DNA from: Prostheceraeus crozeri
Lineage: Eukaryota; Platyhelminthes; Polycladida; Euryleptidae
DNA length: 64,000 bases
Direction of reading: 5' to 3'
NCBI GenBank assembly: GCA_907163375.1
Contig: CAJQUW010003149.1
Location: forward strand, 1-64,000
Below, one piece after another: positions 22,663 to 34,824 of the stretch (the stretch's first letter is position 1; the number at the start of each line of letters is the position of its first letter). The notes beneath the pieces were generated by a model. That model had not been told where the DNA came from. It worked only from the letters and a program-made list of their open reading frames with translations, and did not search any database. A program made the translations under genes and the position numbers.

Positions 22663-23984
22663 CGATTGACTGGATGATTGTCGGCACCGAGAGCAATGAT
22701 AGTGAATCCAAGGTCTCCGAGTTTGCGAAGAAGGTTATCGATGCAGTCGTATAGAAAATCAGTCGTCATTTTCGAAACGGGAATTAATTTGACAACATCC
22801 TTGAATTTCCCAATTAGTGAATGTATCATTACAACCAGCAGGGTTTTTGCGACATCACCTTCGTTGGAAAGACCGACAAATTCACCACTCTGATATTCTG
22901 CTCTAGCAGCAGTGTATAGCTCGTCGAAAATCATAATGCAAATTTTGTCTTTATCACCCAAGCTTGACAAACGTGAGCGTAGGTAGGATACATCAAGATC
23001 TGATGGACGCACATTTAATCCAGAAGAGAGTTGTTGTAATCTTCTTATCGATGGCAAAAAGAAGAAATTACTCAGCTTCTTATACAGTGCTGTGCTCACC
23101 ATTTTCCATTCAAAACTAAGTACGATCGTATCCGAGCTGTACCTCAACTGATGGGAACCAAGAAGCATGAGACGCAACTGACTGATAATAAAATACAAGA
23201 GATTCTCATGGGCAGAAACATCGTTGCAGAGCAGCACCGATTCAAGCAGGTTAGCCGCAGATTCAATTATGTTGTCACTGTTTGCAAGCGGTTCCCCTTG
23301 CGATTCACACATAGGTTTAAGAAATGCTAAAATATTCGATATTTCAGTTGAACTGCTGACTTGGTTTGCCACTTGTAATAGATGATTGAACTGTCGTTTT
23401 GGCAAAGGATTTCTGTCGACGAAAACGAAGAATTTCAAGTCCTTTGAAATGACTACAGATGCTTTCAGCGACGGATTTTCCTCCAGGTCAGTGATAAATA
23501 AAAAAATCAACTTGTTCTCACCTTTCACCATTTGGTAGCCACGAGGTACAATAAAATTGTCATTTTCTATTTCGAGAAGCATTTGGTCGAACGTTTGAAA
23601 AGTACCACTCAACAAAGCCTCTTCGTTTGCTTTGGCTATGATTTTGTTTTCTTTGTCAAGCCTATCTTCGGAAGATACTGTGGTTTGTCGCGATGTGATC
23701 ACAGTCTTGCTCAAGTGCGGAAAGTTAGGATGTATGCGAGGATATGCGCCAGGCTTTATTTTCTTCTTATCGTCGCTTTCAAAGTCAACTGGTAGAAAAT
23801 GTTTAGCGCAGACTTTCATCATCTCCGTTACTTCATTAACACTTTTGAGATCAGCGCGTTGTATATTCAAAAACCATTTGTTTCGTAGATTCTTGTCGTA
23901 TGGAAAACTGAAAAATGACACTTTTTTAGTTCCATCAGTCTTATACCCACTTTTGCAACCTCCAACACAACATTTGTATGGCAT
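22663..23984 (-). pseudogene. P1 transposase exon 1 with THAP domain
   Basis: The start is set at MPYKCCVGGCKSGY because the THAP zinc finger (C2CH, about residues 4-85, with KCCVGGC, the KWFLN region and CAKHF) begins at Met-Pro. A leucine-rich linker and the start of the RNase H-like core follow, including MIFDELYT with the first catalytic-type Asp and ALGADNHPVNR at the exon end before GTAAGT. This exon is intact over about 440 codons. THAP/P transposases bind their termini through THAP and cut with GTP as cofactor. The gene is dead because later exons are interrupted and shifted. Confidence 0.87.
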
Positions 23985-24392
23985 AGTAAGTAGAAACACA
24001 CGGAATAGTAAGTTGAATGGTTGATAGTCAGTCGGTCAGATGGAACAGTAGCGTCGAGTAATGTAAGATGATCGATGAATGAAGACAGCCGTTCACTCGT
24101 GCACGGTGAAGTGAGTCATTCACTCGATGCAGACGAAGTCAATCGCGGTCAATCATTGGTTTTTCTTCAGCGTTTATTGTTAAAGGTGGCGACTGCCATC
24201 AAAGCAGACTGAAGTGGTAACATTATCGATGTTTTTCTCACACAATGCATACATGCACACAATGCAAACCACTTTTCAATCACGCATAAAGAAAGCAATT
24301 CGACACTCTACTGACAATTCATCGGCCTGCGTTCATAAGCGACCATTTCACTCGTTCCTAAGCTTTCGCTTCCGCCCCTCTAGAATTCCGTG

Positions 24393-27052
24393 GAAATACC
24401 ACATTATCGGATGTAATCAAATCATCATGTAACGATGAAATGCTTTTGTGTACTTCCCGCTTATAATTCATTCTTTCCGTATTTGAAGGAAGAAATTTCA
24501 ATTCCTTGAAGGAAGGATCAAGAAATGTACCCAACTTGTGCATCTCGGTGGTGCTTGACCCAGGGTTTTTTTTAAGGTTTCGTTTACCCGCCCACTCCCA
24601 AATTCTACCCGCCAATCTAAAACAAAGCAAAACAAGGCTTGTAGATCTTTCTTTCAATTTCCTTTCCAGCTGTAAAAAGAAAGCGGAAACAAAGTTGCAT
24701 CTTTTGAATATTCAGCAAATTAGAGGTGGTGGTACAATATATGCCTACATGACGTACATGCACTAAAATGTGCACAGCAACAGTTGCTGGATAAGATGGA
24801 GAGGAACAGTGGAAAATTGTCTCTTGAACTTGCAGTAAAAACATATATGATAAATGCATAATACACTACATGATTTCACAGTGAATATGGCAAACTTCAA
24901 TTTATATAAAGACAAGATTGCGTTCTGCAACGTCATTCCTCATCGACAAGAGCCTATTGATGATCAACGAAACAGTGCCGCATATCAATGAGAAGTGAAG
25001 TTAAAGAATGTAAATAACCGTTGATAAGCGATGAATGTGTTATTTGCACTGCAAAAGTCTGCAAATTGCTTAGTTAAGTCATGGATGATGAAAAGTTGTT
25101 TTACAATTATTACTTAAAAATTGAATATGCCTAGTTTCTCTTTAACCCTCGGGAGGTTTAAAATTCGCTATTCCATTTCGTTTTATTTTCACAATCAAGC
25201 ACAGCAATTTTAACGATCGAAATTTATTGTCAACTACGTATAGGGGGCATACATACATGTACTGTACAGTTGTACACCTCCATAACTTTCAGTGATGCAA
25301 TTTCTATAAATGAAGTAAGCTATGTGAGACAAGAAAGCACCACTGCGAATGTATTTCTTCATTCGCAACCAGTAAAATTTATTTTGGCATGGTCCACTAC
25401 CTGACTACATAGTATTTCCGTTTTGATAGCTTCCTACTTTTAAATGCGTGTGAGTGAAGGAAAGCTTTTGTACTTGTTAACTTGACGATGGTTGCGAATC
25501 GCATAATCGAACATAAATAGGTTTCGTATAGATTATCCACACCTGAAATAGGGTTGGGTTTAATAATTTTTAAATTCGAATTATGAGAATAATTCGAATT
25601 ATTCGCCTCATGTGAAAAACAACAGTGACTGACATGGACAGTGGTCCGAGTTGACATCCGAAATTTACCCGCCCAAATCGGGCGCGTATATCGCCTTAAA
25701 AAAACCCTGCTTGACCAATACTTCCTTCCCATCAAGGCAAAAATGTTTTCTTTGAGTTTGATGATACATTGAGGATCTGTACTGCACGGCGAGCAAAGTT
25801 TATCAACTATGATATAATAAACAGGAATCACATATTGCATTGATGGTGTTGAAGAAGATTCAAGTTTATCAAAAACTGCATTGAATTTGTCGAAGAATCG
25901 AGCCAGTTTCTCGCACAGTTCTTTAGATACATTTTTTATTCGATCTTCTTCGTTTCGTTCAATCAGTATTTGAATCAAAGTGTCATACGAAACGGATAAA
26001 CTATCAAATATTGCGCAATATCCTCTCCACGGTCGTGTTCCACTTTCACCTTCTAACTTTTTGGGAAGTTTCTCCGAAATTCCTGAACTCCTCATTATAC
26101 GAAAGCCTTGAATTCAAGAACGGATGAGTAAAATAATTTCAAATCACTATCTTCATCTTTTGTTTTGTTCCAGGCATCAGATAAGACTGTATTGAGACGA
26201 TGATCCATGCATTGAAACCGTGTCTCGTCAGATAACGCAGAAACAATATTGGCTCCGGCATCCGTGGTTATTGGCGTATCTGCACTTTTCAGTGAAAATT
26301 CTTCGAATATTGATGTTATTTCACTTTGAATATTCTTGCTTGTCTTATGTTCATGCGAGAACTCTTTGCATTTTACAATGCAGCGTTTGAAAGAGAAGTC
26401 TTCAGTAATCCAAAAAAGCGTGAAGTCCAAGTAAGAGCGCTTAACATGATCGTCTGTCCATAAGTCCGTTGTACATGAGATACACTTGTTTTCGATAGAC
26501 CATTTAATTTGTTTTTTGATCTCGTCGATCACCTTCGAATGCTCCTGAAATGTAAGATCTCTTATGGTTTTTCGACCAAACCAACTAGTTTTTACATCTC
26601 TAGTTTTTACCATTCTCACTGCCAATATCGACACACGTTTGTGCTAGTTCCAGTAAGCCGTCGTTTTCAACTGTGTTAAAAGAATGCTGACCCATCACTA
26701 CAAACTTTAATTCAGCCATTTTCAGTTTATTCCTCTGCGACGAATTCAAACCATGTTTCACATACGCAAAGTTACTTAATGTCCGTTGTTTCAATCCAGA
26801 CGATGATGGTTTTGATGCTGAATTGCAAATCATTTTATGTCGTTGCAAATGTGACGTACCAACATTTTTCCCTTCTTTATGTGTCCAAAAGCCTTGAAAA
26901 CAGTAGCGACACGCCGACCATTCACGGATAGGCTCAATTTCGCCATCATCTTTGATAATGCCAACTCGGGTAAAATCCTTTCGATGTAAATATTTCTCGT
27001 CGTATTCTATCTGAGTAAAACATTTCGATAATAGTTTTTTGTCGAATAGTCT
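24393..27052 (-). pseudogene. hAT-A transposase, main exon
   Basis: A probable acceptor CTTCAG precedes 27052. The frame then gives a BED zinc finger (CRYCFQGFWTHK, then HLQRHKMIC), the linker, and the catalytic core with CTTDLWTDDH and PITTDAGANIVSAL carrying the Asp residues. LEGESGTRPWRG and FLDPSFKELKFLP follow, and the coding continues across P1 at 12755-12708 up to a GTAAGT donor. The exon is cut by a small hAT at 24561-25708. Frameshifts near 26600 and 26095 break it. The Hermes/hobo-like hAT transposase would have acted on the CAGAGCTGG termini; it is inactive. Confidence 0.85.
24561..25708. mobile_element. non-autonomous hAT element
   Basis: Termini CAGGGTTTTTTTTAAGG and its inverted partner are flanked by the 8-bp duplication GCTTGACC at 24553-24560 and 25709-25716; one terminal base is ambiguous because it is shared with the duplication. 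The subterminal TACCCGCCCA also occurs inverted. It is about 1.15 kb, with no transposase. It lies inside the hAT-A coding exon, whose codons KYWSS | TTEMHKLG rejoin when it is ignored. Confidence 0.88.
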
Positions 27053-27448
27053 CTGAAGTCAGTTCCATCACTCACACGACGAGTTCAACACTGAAGAATC
27101 AAACTGGCAGAAAGACAATCGTTTATTGTTAAGTACATTTACTCGATGCACGAATGGCTGTTTGGCAGACCGCAGACGCCTGCAGAGCTATCGATTGGCG
27201 GAGGGGAGTTATTCATCTACAGACTGCAGCTGTTCCCTATACGAACGTATGATGTCGGAAATGGACGCTCTTCTAGTGCAGAGGCGGGCACTTGTAATCG
27301 TTACTTAATTGTTCATTTAAGTTTTACAGATGTTGTTGGTTGATGTTCAATATTGACGTTATGAAGTGGGAACGTTCTGTTTGTCGGCATGTACATGTAT
27401 TTGAAATTTGAGTAGACACGTGATACTTTATTCGAATTGTAACATTAA

Positions 27449-29960
27449 CCCGCATGTGACCGCTAAAAAATAACTACGATTAGTGTCAGAGCGGACACTT
27501 TTGTCCGTTTTCATTTTAAACCATTTTGTGATGTGCTTTATAGCCTATATATGTTCTTTTCATCTAAATATGATGTGTAAACGAAAAATACATGTATATC
27601 CAAAAGACGTGTATGTTTCCGAGCGAATCAATTCGAACAATGACAGCAAATTTGCGTAAGATGATCTTTGCAAACGAAATGATTGCATTTGTAGCATCTG
27701 ACTGAACACTTCTTTCGTTCACCGTAATCACACCGCACACAGACACCACGTTTTTGGGATATCGGAGATGGTGTCATTCCAACAATAAATGTAGTGTTCA
27801 GATTGGGTGACCGGCGGTCCAGATGGTCTTGTAACAGAGAATTGCCAAGTGCCAACAAATACAGCCGACGGCGAAATAATTTCGTCGAGTTCCAATTCGG
27901 CTCAAAAATAGAATTAATGGCATAACCATTGAAAGCACTCAAATCCAAAATATTGGTAAAAAAGACAACATGCCACCGTCGACATTTGAATTTGGTGCTA
28001 TAAGTGCCGATGCGCTCATCTGCGGCGTCGACACCGCCTTTTGTGTGATTGTAATATTCCACCACATCAGGTTTCTTCTTCTCAGAGGAATGATCAATAG
28101 TAGCCTTGCGATGAGTGGTCGAGATGAGGTTGACAACTTTGTTCTTCTTCGCCACGTAGGATACTAAGAGAGTCGAGCAACCATTGCTTTGATTCACAGC
28201 CTGTACAGTTGAAAATTGCTCTCTTCTCTGGTGTGTTACAAGTACACTTGGTAGCTCACATCGGTTGGATCGCACTGTTCCCACGAGAGTCATGTTTGCT
28301 TCATGAAGCTTCTGAGCAAGCTGAACCGAAGTGAAGAAGTTATCACATGTGATGTTCCTACCGCTTTGTCGTAAATGTTCAGTCAGTGATAAAACAACAT
28401 GCTGACCAAGCGGTACATCACTATCCCGAACGTCGTCCTTGCCGCAATAGAATTGGATATTGGTGCAATAGTAGTTGTCCGAATCGCAGGCAAGCCAAAA
28501 CTTTAGACCATATTTGGCCGGTTTAGATGGCATATACTGAATGTAGCGACATCTTCCACGATACGGATATAGCTGTTCATCCACGGTAACCGATGGTCCT
28601 GGAACATACGCCTGTTGACTGTGACTTACAAAACCATCCAATAAAAGACGCACGGCTGCCAATTTGTCACGAGAAAGTCGTCCTTGTCTTGTCTCAACAT
28701 TGTCAAATCGCAGAATGGAGCGTATCAATTTGAATCGACGTAAACTCATTGTTCGGCTGAAAATAGGTCTACCGTGTATTGGTGACCACAATTCATCGAC
28801 ACATTCCCCAGCAGCTCGATATGTACCTCGGAGAATCAGCAATCCAATAAAGACCTTCATCTCACATAGATCAATTTCCGTAAATTGAGCACCTTTCATC
28901 CTTGTACCTTGTCTATTGGTTTCCTTGACCATCGTTTCAATCATATCTGAAAAACAAAAGCGCAATCGATTAGAGATGCAAAAATTATTGTGCATAAATA
29001 AGGCTATTACCTACCAGTGTTAAAGAAAATTAGAAAACTATCCAAAACCGGATTATCCCGTAGACGTTGAAATGCATACGCTGTTAGGCCTGGAGCTGGA
29101 CGCAGGATGTTCTCTCTCGATGCTCTCCCAGGAAATACAGCATTTTCGTCTATCACAGACCATTCTGTATTATTCCTGCCGATCAAAACTTCAACGGGTG
29201 TAGTGTTGTCTGAGACGCCATCACCACCAATGTCCGGCTCATCATCTTCACCACTGTCACTTGTCACATCACCCATAGGATCATCGTGAGTAGAAGGAAC
29301 TTCAACTGATACATCATGAAAGTCATCATCAGCTGCTGTAAAATCATCGTCCTCCTCTGAATCACTTTCTAGGGCCATCAGTCTCATGGCAATCTGCTTT
29401 GCAGCGCGTGACATCTTGCGAGCAGCTGTGAGTCCGAAGACAATGATATTATGCGTACAAGATGAAACACAAACAGCGTCGAGTCAGACGGAAAACATTC
29501 TTCAAGTTGATTGGCTTCGTCTATCAAATAACATCAATGGACGAAACACAGAATGAATCACACGCACGTGCTAAAAATACGCACACACTCTCGTTCGTCG
29601 TGTTTCTGTCAATCGATGAATCAACCATAGAGAATCAACTATCTTGGAAAGGATGACGTTATCATCTCTATGAATTAGTTTATTTCACAATGAGACAATA
29701 GCTTCGGGTTGTGAAGATGCTTGAATCGAATGAAAATGACTATGTATGAACGGACACTTTTGTCCGCCTTGAACCGCAACAGTTTATTCTGCTGTTGATC
29801 GCATTCTAATAGATCAAATCGAAAATCCTTTTAGCATGAATATCTACCTCACCATATGAACAAAGTCACATGATATTACGGACGGATAAGCTATCGATCA
29901 TGAAAAAGAGCAGTTTGAAAATCGTTAACGGACGCTTTTGTCCGCCTGATCACATGCGGG
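27449..29960 (-). mobile_element. piggyBac element, apparently complete
   Basis: Inverted termini CCCGCATGTGA are flanked by TTAA at 27445-27448 and 29961-29964, the piggyBac signature. Subterminal palindromes GGACACTTTTGTCC or GGACGCTTTTGTCC occur near 27490, 29750 and 29930. A two-exon transposase gene on the minus strand fills the middle. At 2.5 kb the element has normal length. It is inserted between the hAT-A 5' terminus and its main exon. Confidence 0.94.
27628..29414 (-). CDS. piggyBac transposase, two exons
   Basis: Exon 1 runs from the ATG at 29414 to about 29015 and is acidic at its start. A 65-bp intron with donor GTAGGT and acceptor TTTTTCAG follows. Exon 2 starts at DMIETMVKET near 28949 and ends at 27628. 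The joined frame is about 570 codons with no stop or shift that I can see. The catalytic Asp triad is present in VTVDEQLYPYRGR, NITCDNFFTS and TKGGVDAADE. The C-terminus is a cysteine-rich domain, CVRCDYGERKKCSVRC then CYKCNHFVCKDHLTQICCHC, that binds the element ends. It excises and inserts at TTAA without scars. Possibly functional. Confidence 0.92.
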
Positions 29961-30350
29961 TTAAAGAAGATATCATGTGAAATGATTTTAAGAAATACGA
30001 CTTTCTCTGACACTTCACTGACTGCGTGTCGTGACGTACTCGTACTTTCAACAAACCCAGGCTAACTAGATAGATTGTGTGAATATCTCTAGCAAGGTCA
30101 AAAGACAAATTTAACTTTTATTTATAAAAATAACATTCACCGTGTTAGTGTAAAATTGTGACAAAATCCAATGAAAACGAATCTCTCAAGATATATCAAC
30201 TTAGCAATATCGTAAGTTAAATGTGATAACTAAATTTTTTTATCATTATTATAGCTTTAACTAATAGTCTATGAACAAAGACGACAAATAAATGTCGGCC
30301 CGTTAAGGCCCGCGGGCCTTAAAATCAGGCCCGGGCCCGTTCCAGCTCTG

Positions 30351-30446
30351 TTGTGCACAGCATCAAAAATGAAGAACAGTCGCTCATCCGGAATATGAGG
30401 ATGGGGAATAGAAGATGCTCCATTTGCGTATCTTTTGTATACCGCA
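30351..30446 (-). pseudogene. P2 transposase exon 2, 5' part
   Basis: It starts after a TTACTTCAG acceptor and reads YKRYANGASSIPHPHIPDER and then FFIFDAVHN, equivalent to the P1 exon 2 start. The frame stops at the hAT-A insertion, whose duplication TTGTGCAC overlaps the Val-His codons. The intron 30447-31090 upstream holds no other feature. Confidence 0.82.
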
Positions 30447-31090
30447 CTGAAGTAAAGAACACAGCACAAGTTTACCAGAACTTGTTGGTTGCTTATTGGT
30501 AATGCGTAGGCCTTCTCGCGGAATCTCTAAACTAAATCAAAGTCACGTGCGAGTGGACTGCCGGTTCATAGGTTTAAGATGTCAGTATAGAGGTAGGGTA
30601 TGTGTAACCATTAATAAATAAGATTTATCGGTAGTTTGTTAAATATTTTCAAAAGTAAAAATGCCAGCTTACTCCACAAAAGGTCTTTTAGGCCTATGTT
30701 GAACATTTTCATCACAGCAAAATCATTCAGACTACAGTAGGAAAAATGATGCAGACTACAGCCTACACAAAGTAGTAATTTCATTGAATTTTTTACAAAG
30801 TAGTAACTACTAGCCTACAAGTAGGCCTGTAGAGGCATTAAAAGTGTAATAGCATTCGGATTGCAGTATGGGTCTATTACAGTCTGGGGCAACAGGATAA
30901 CTTTCTTATTATAACTACCAAATCGTCTGAATTCCCCAAAATAAACTCTGCACTATACAATACTGCCGGTACATGTAGGCCATATCTGCAACATGAGTAC
31001 TATGGAAAACAGGAGTCAAGCTAGTTAGCTACTCGTTGCTATACTCGTACAAATTGCATAAGCAATTGAGCATTCATCATGTCTACTTAC

Positions 31091-32405
31091 CGATTAACGG
31101 CATGATTATCTGCTCCCAATGCAATCACTGTGACACCAAGACGAACAAGCTTCTGTATTATATTGTCTGTATAATCAAATAGATCGTCTGAAGTTCGTCT
31201 TTGAATAGGAATCAGCTTCACAACATCCTTGAATTTTCCCATAATGGACTGAATCATGTACACGAGTAAGGTCGCTGCAATTCTTCCATTTTCAGCCTTT
31301 CCAATGAATTCACCATTTTGATATTCAACTGTAGCGGCAGTATAAACTTCGTCAAACATTAAAATGCAAACTTTCTCTTTATCTGTCAAGGTAGATAGAC
31401 GAGTCTGAAGATACGACATATCAACTTGCGATGGGCGAACATTCAAACCTGCAGATAATTGTTGAAGCCTGCGTACTGATGGCAGGATGAAGATAATTGC
31501 TTATACAGTGATGTACTTATCATCTTCCATTGAAAACTGAGCACTAGCATGTTAGAATAGTATCTATATTGATGAGGATTCAAATTCATAAGACGTAGTT
31601 GAGAAATTATGAATGTCAAGAGTTGCTCATTTCCATCGAAGTCAAGCTTCAGGGCAGCTTCAAGAATATCAGCCGCTGTTTCCAACTCATTCGGTTTGCT
31701 TTCGATAGAGGATGGGTCATAGGTCTCAGATAATCCTTTCAGGGAAGCCAAAATATTGGAAATCTCGGTGGTGGAGCGAACTTTATTTTTGACACGAAGT
31801 AGATAATTGAAATGCTGTATTGGTATCAAGTTCCGAAGTATGTAAGCTTGCAAATCTTTGTTAATAACGAAAGTTGCTCGCATCAAAGGATTTTCCGCTA
31901 AGTCTGACAGCAGCAAAAAAACCATGGTTGTATCAGTCTTGGTCATTAAATAATCCCTTGGTAGGATAAAGCTCGACTTTGATACTTCCGAAGCCATCTC
32001 TTCGAAGCAAGTAAACTCACCAGAGTTGAGGTTTTCGTCGTTCATTCCTGACAATCGTTGGTTTTCAGCTCTGAGTCTTTCGTCGGCGGACGTCATATTT
32101 GATCGAGGTTTATAGATAGTCTTCTTAAAATGAGGATTATCATGGATTATCGGTACAGCGTCAGGTTTCAGGTTTCTATTGTTTCCCGTTGTATCGATGT
32201 CTTGCAGTGCAAAATGCTTTGAGCATACACGCATTCCGTCGGTGATATCATCAATAGAATTCAAATCCTCCCGATGCAAATAAGGAAACCATTTTCGTCG
32301 CATGTTCACGTCGAAAGGAAATCTAAACATTGATATGGGTGAGTCCGAAGTACTACTTTGTGCATAGTTGCTCCTACAGCCGCCCACCGCACAGGTGTGG
32401 GGCAT
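31091..32405 (-). pseudogene. P2 transposase exon 1 with THAP domain
   Basis: The start is set at MPHTCAVGGCRSNY, the beginning of the THAP finger, and not at an upstream ATG at 32480. The domain order and the exon end (ALGADNHAVNR before GTAAGT) mirror P1. One base is missing near 31497, just after SLYKQLS, so the frame shifts before the MNVRPSQVDMSYL part. Upstream of the ATG the sequence to 32787 is P2 terminal DNA. Confidence 0.87.
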
Positions 32406-32795
32406 CGTAATTCCAAACGCAGATAGAGACACGCGCCAAAAGATCAGATCTAAAGATTGTGCGGTGTCAATGTTATTCATTCAATCGATACCGTCAGGTC
32501 AGTATCAAGGGGGTTCGAATCGCACAACAATAGCGTCACAGCTTCAGCACGTCTCCCTACGAGGTGACGAGAGGGAACAATGGCCCCATCTACCAATGAG
32601 AGGACCTGCTGCTCTTGTATGAACATCACTTGTGTGATTGTGTGAATAGCTGATGGTTAAATCTGTATTTCATTTCCCGTCACAAAATCAGCGCGTGCAT
32701 ACTGCTGCTAAATGCCTAAACCACGGACATAAGCGACCAGCGATGCTCTTTGATAGCTTTCGCATCCGCCTCATTTAGTAATCCGTGACTTGGAA

Positions 32796-33400
32796 GTCGC
32801 GCTCGATGAAAGTACAGATTCTAACTTCTATTTTAACAAAGATAATCTTTTCATTTGAAACCAAACAGGGCCTATAGAATGTCATTTTTTAGATATACTG
32901 CTCAAGGTCAAGGTTAGTAAAATAATTTCTCACATTATACAATACGCATTATAACAAATAGGCCACATGTATATAAAAATTCCTGAATCTTCTTTCGACC
33001 GTCTTTTAACTTTTCATGCTACTTAGGGTCTTTTTCCGTATCTGTAAAATCAACTGATCATAATTTTATTCTTTAGACGTTTATATAGATACATACATCA
33101 ATATTAGGCTCATTCCTTAATCTATAGACTGTATTGTATAGTTAGTATTAGTATTATTATTTATTTGAAGGTTAGGTATTTTTCTTTATATTTATCAGAT
33201 TACGGTACATCCGATTTCCGAAGGCATTATTCCGGTAACTTATATTTGATATTTATATATCACACATGACAGTACAGTGCTAGTTTTGAGTATGAATAGG
33301 CCTATGTCAAAACAAAAATTATAGCAATGAACATATCTATCAAACATCAACCGTATGAATACAATAACAATCGTCATTTATGATAAATCGTCGACCCCAT
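32796..33400. other. no gene seen
   Basis: AT-rich sequence between the P2 terminus and the next hAT remnant. No coding frame, inverted termini or RNA gene was recognised. Confidence 0.5.
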
Positions 33401-33430
33401 CATCATTGCTAATCGCGTCGGATAATATTT

Positions 33431-34824
33431 TCAAACGTCATCGTTTGCATCCCAAAAGCGGTGATTGACTCGTAAAAACATTTGTATTTCTAGATTCAAC
33501 GGAAGCAAGTTTTGTCGAAGATCACTGAATGCAAAACCGGCATGGCTAAAAAAGCGTTCTACAATGTTTGAGGTTGGTAAAAGGAACTTTCCAGATTCGT
33601 GAAGAGATTCTGATGTGGGCACTGTTTTTTCAATCTTTCGTCGTTTGAGGAGAATAGAGGCAAATAAGAATTTTGAACAGGATTAATCTGATTAGAAGAT
33701 TCCTTGTCAGTAGCATGTTCAATTTTAAGTAGTTGTCGAATCGCCTTCTCGTCGGCAGTCAAGTCTGATTCCCTTTGGTCGAGAATCTTTACTAATGCAT
33801 TTTCAAATGCTTGGGAATGAATAATTGCGGCATCACTTGCGATGTATTTTCGCATAGAAGGGTAATCCTTGATTAATTCGTCAAAAAGAGTTATCACATC
33901 ACACGCGTCGATATTTTCGCGTTGTAGAGCCTTAGTTACCTAATCAAACTTAACGAGTTCTTCGAGCAGTTCCGAAAGGCGAGAATTTTCTCTTGGTGTA
34001 AGAAGCAAATCCATCACCGAACGATCGTTCTCGAAATTTGAAAGAAAGGTCTTTAATTCGAAATAACGTGAGACCATTGCTTTCGTGCTAGACCAGCGTG
34101 TGGAATTTCGTAGAACAGGTCGCAAAGACGTAAATTTGCGTAGTTGACCTGCTAATTTCAGGTTCCTTAATTGAGTCATGTGATTGTACTTTAATTAATA
34201 TTTGCTCGTAATCCTCAACTTTTAGGTATCAATTCACTGCCAAGTTAAAGCGGTGAGAATTGCAACCCAGCAATGTTAATTCACACAAGTCAGCTAATGC
34301 CTTGTTCGTTTCACAGTTATCCCCAACCAAGGCAATAACATTGGACATAGATTTATGAAGAATCTCCTCAACTACCCACTTAATGAAATCATAATGAATT
34401 TTTGAAGTGAAAGCAGTTTCGTCGCCCATAGGCGAGAAGGCCAAGAGAGGATTGGCAACGTTTTCACCGAAATTGGATTGAGGTTTGAATATATCCTCGT
34501 TAGCGGATCCTCTACGAATGAAAAGGGTTTCATTCCGCAGCACACCCACTCAATCCACGAGTAGATATTTGCGACCTTTACTGGAATTACTTTAAATCCG
34601 TGAAAATCTTCAACACGACTTTGACCTGTTTTGTTGTTTATATTCTTCTCATAGTCTGGGTGTTGAGATTTAACGTGATTTAGAAGATTAGTCCATCCAC
34701 TACCCTTCTTTTGCGAGAGAGTTTTACCGCATGTACACTTCCAAACTCCCGTTACCGTAGTTTCTGAGAAATAAGTCATTACAATGTCTTTCGAGTTGAA
34801 CACAATGGGCCGTGATAGGGACAT
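33431..34824 (-). pseudogene. hAT-C transposase remnant
   Basis: Pieces in several frames make a decayed BED-type hAT transposase. The N-terminus after MSLSRPIVF has the BED zinc finger VWKCTCGKTLSQKK then LLNHVKSQHPDY. The core has VALVGDNC-like IALVGDNCETNKAL and CNSHRFNLAVN. A middle part reads RNSTRWSSTKAMVSRYF. The C-terminus has LPTSNIVERFFSHAGFAFSD, the hAT dimerisation motif. Frameshifts near 34560, 34200, 33900 and 33610 make it inactive. The right terminus may be the AT-rich palindromic stretch ending in CCCTG at about 35325; I could not find the matching left terminus. Confidence 0.82.

Larger units (their letters stand above)
12764..24392 (-). mobile_element. THAP/P-type DNA transposon P1, interrupted
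   Basis: Inverted termini beginning CACGGAATTCTAGAGG are flanked by the 8-bp duplication GAAATACC at 12756-12763 and 24393-24400. P1 is inserted in the coding region of hAT-A; the hAT frame closes when P1 and one GAAATACC are ignored. P1 itself contains a Ty3/gypsy element (13717-18082) and hAT-B (18175-20668), both in its last coding exon. Its own length without them is about 4.8 kb. It is the same family as P2, which lies two levels outside it. Confidence 0.92.
9744..30350 (-). mobile_element. hAT element hAT-A with nested insertions
   Basis: The termini are CAGAGCTGGAAACGGGCC at 9744 and its inverted partner ending at 30350, flanked by the 8-bp duplication TTGTGCAC at 9736-9743 and 30351-30358. 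Both subterminal regions are made of GGGCCC-type palindromes. The transposase is on the minus strand (27052 to 10290). The element spans 20.6 kb only because it contains a mariner (10952-12375), P1 (12764-24392), a small hAT (24561-25708) and a piggyBac (27449-29960). Without these the body would be about 3.9 kb, a normal hAT length. Confidence 0.92.
7723..32787 (-). mobile_element. THAP/P-type DNA transposon P2, interrupted
   Basis: P2 is the outermost element of the nested stack. Its right end (5' end on the minus strand) is the inverted-repeat terminus CACGGATTACTAAATG ending at 32787, matching the termini of the second copy P1, and followed inside by the shared motif GGTCGCTTATG. The coding exons run leftwards: exon 1 at 32405-31091, exon 2 split at 30446-30351, 9743-9721 and 8606-8407, and exon 3 at 7851-7723. 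The C-terminal exon and the left terminus are not seen before the satellite at 6925, so the copy is truncated on that side or its end has decayed. The insertions at 8609 and 9744 lie only 23 bp apart in exon 2. Confidence 0.8.
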
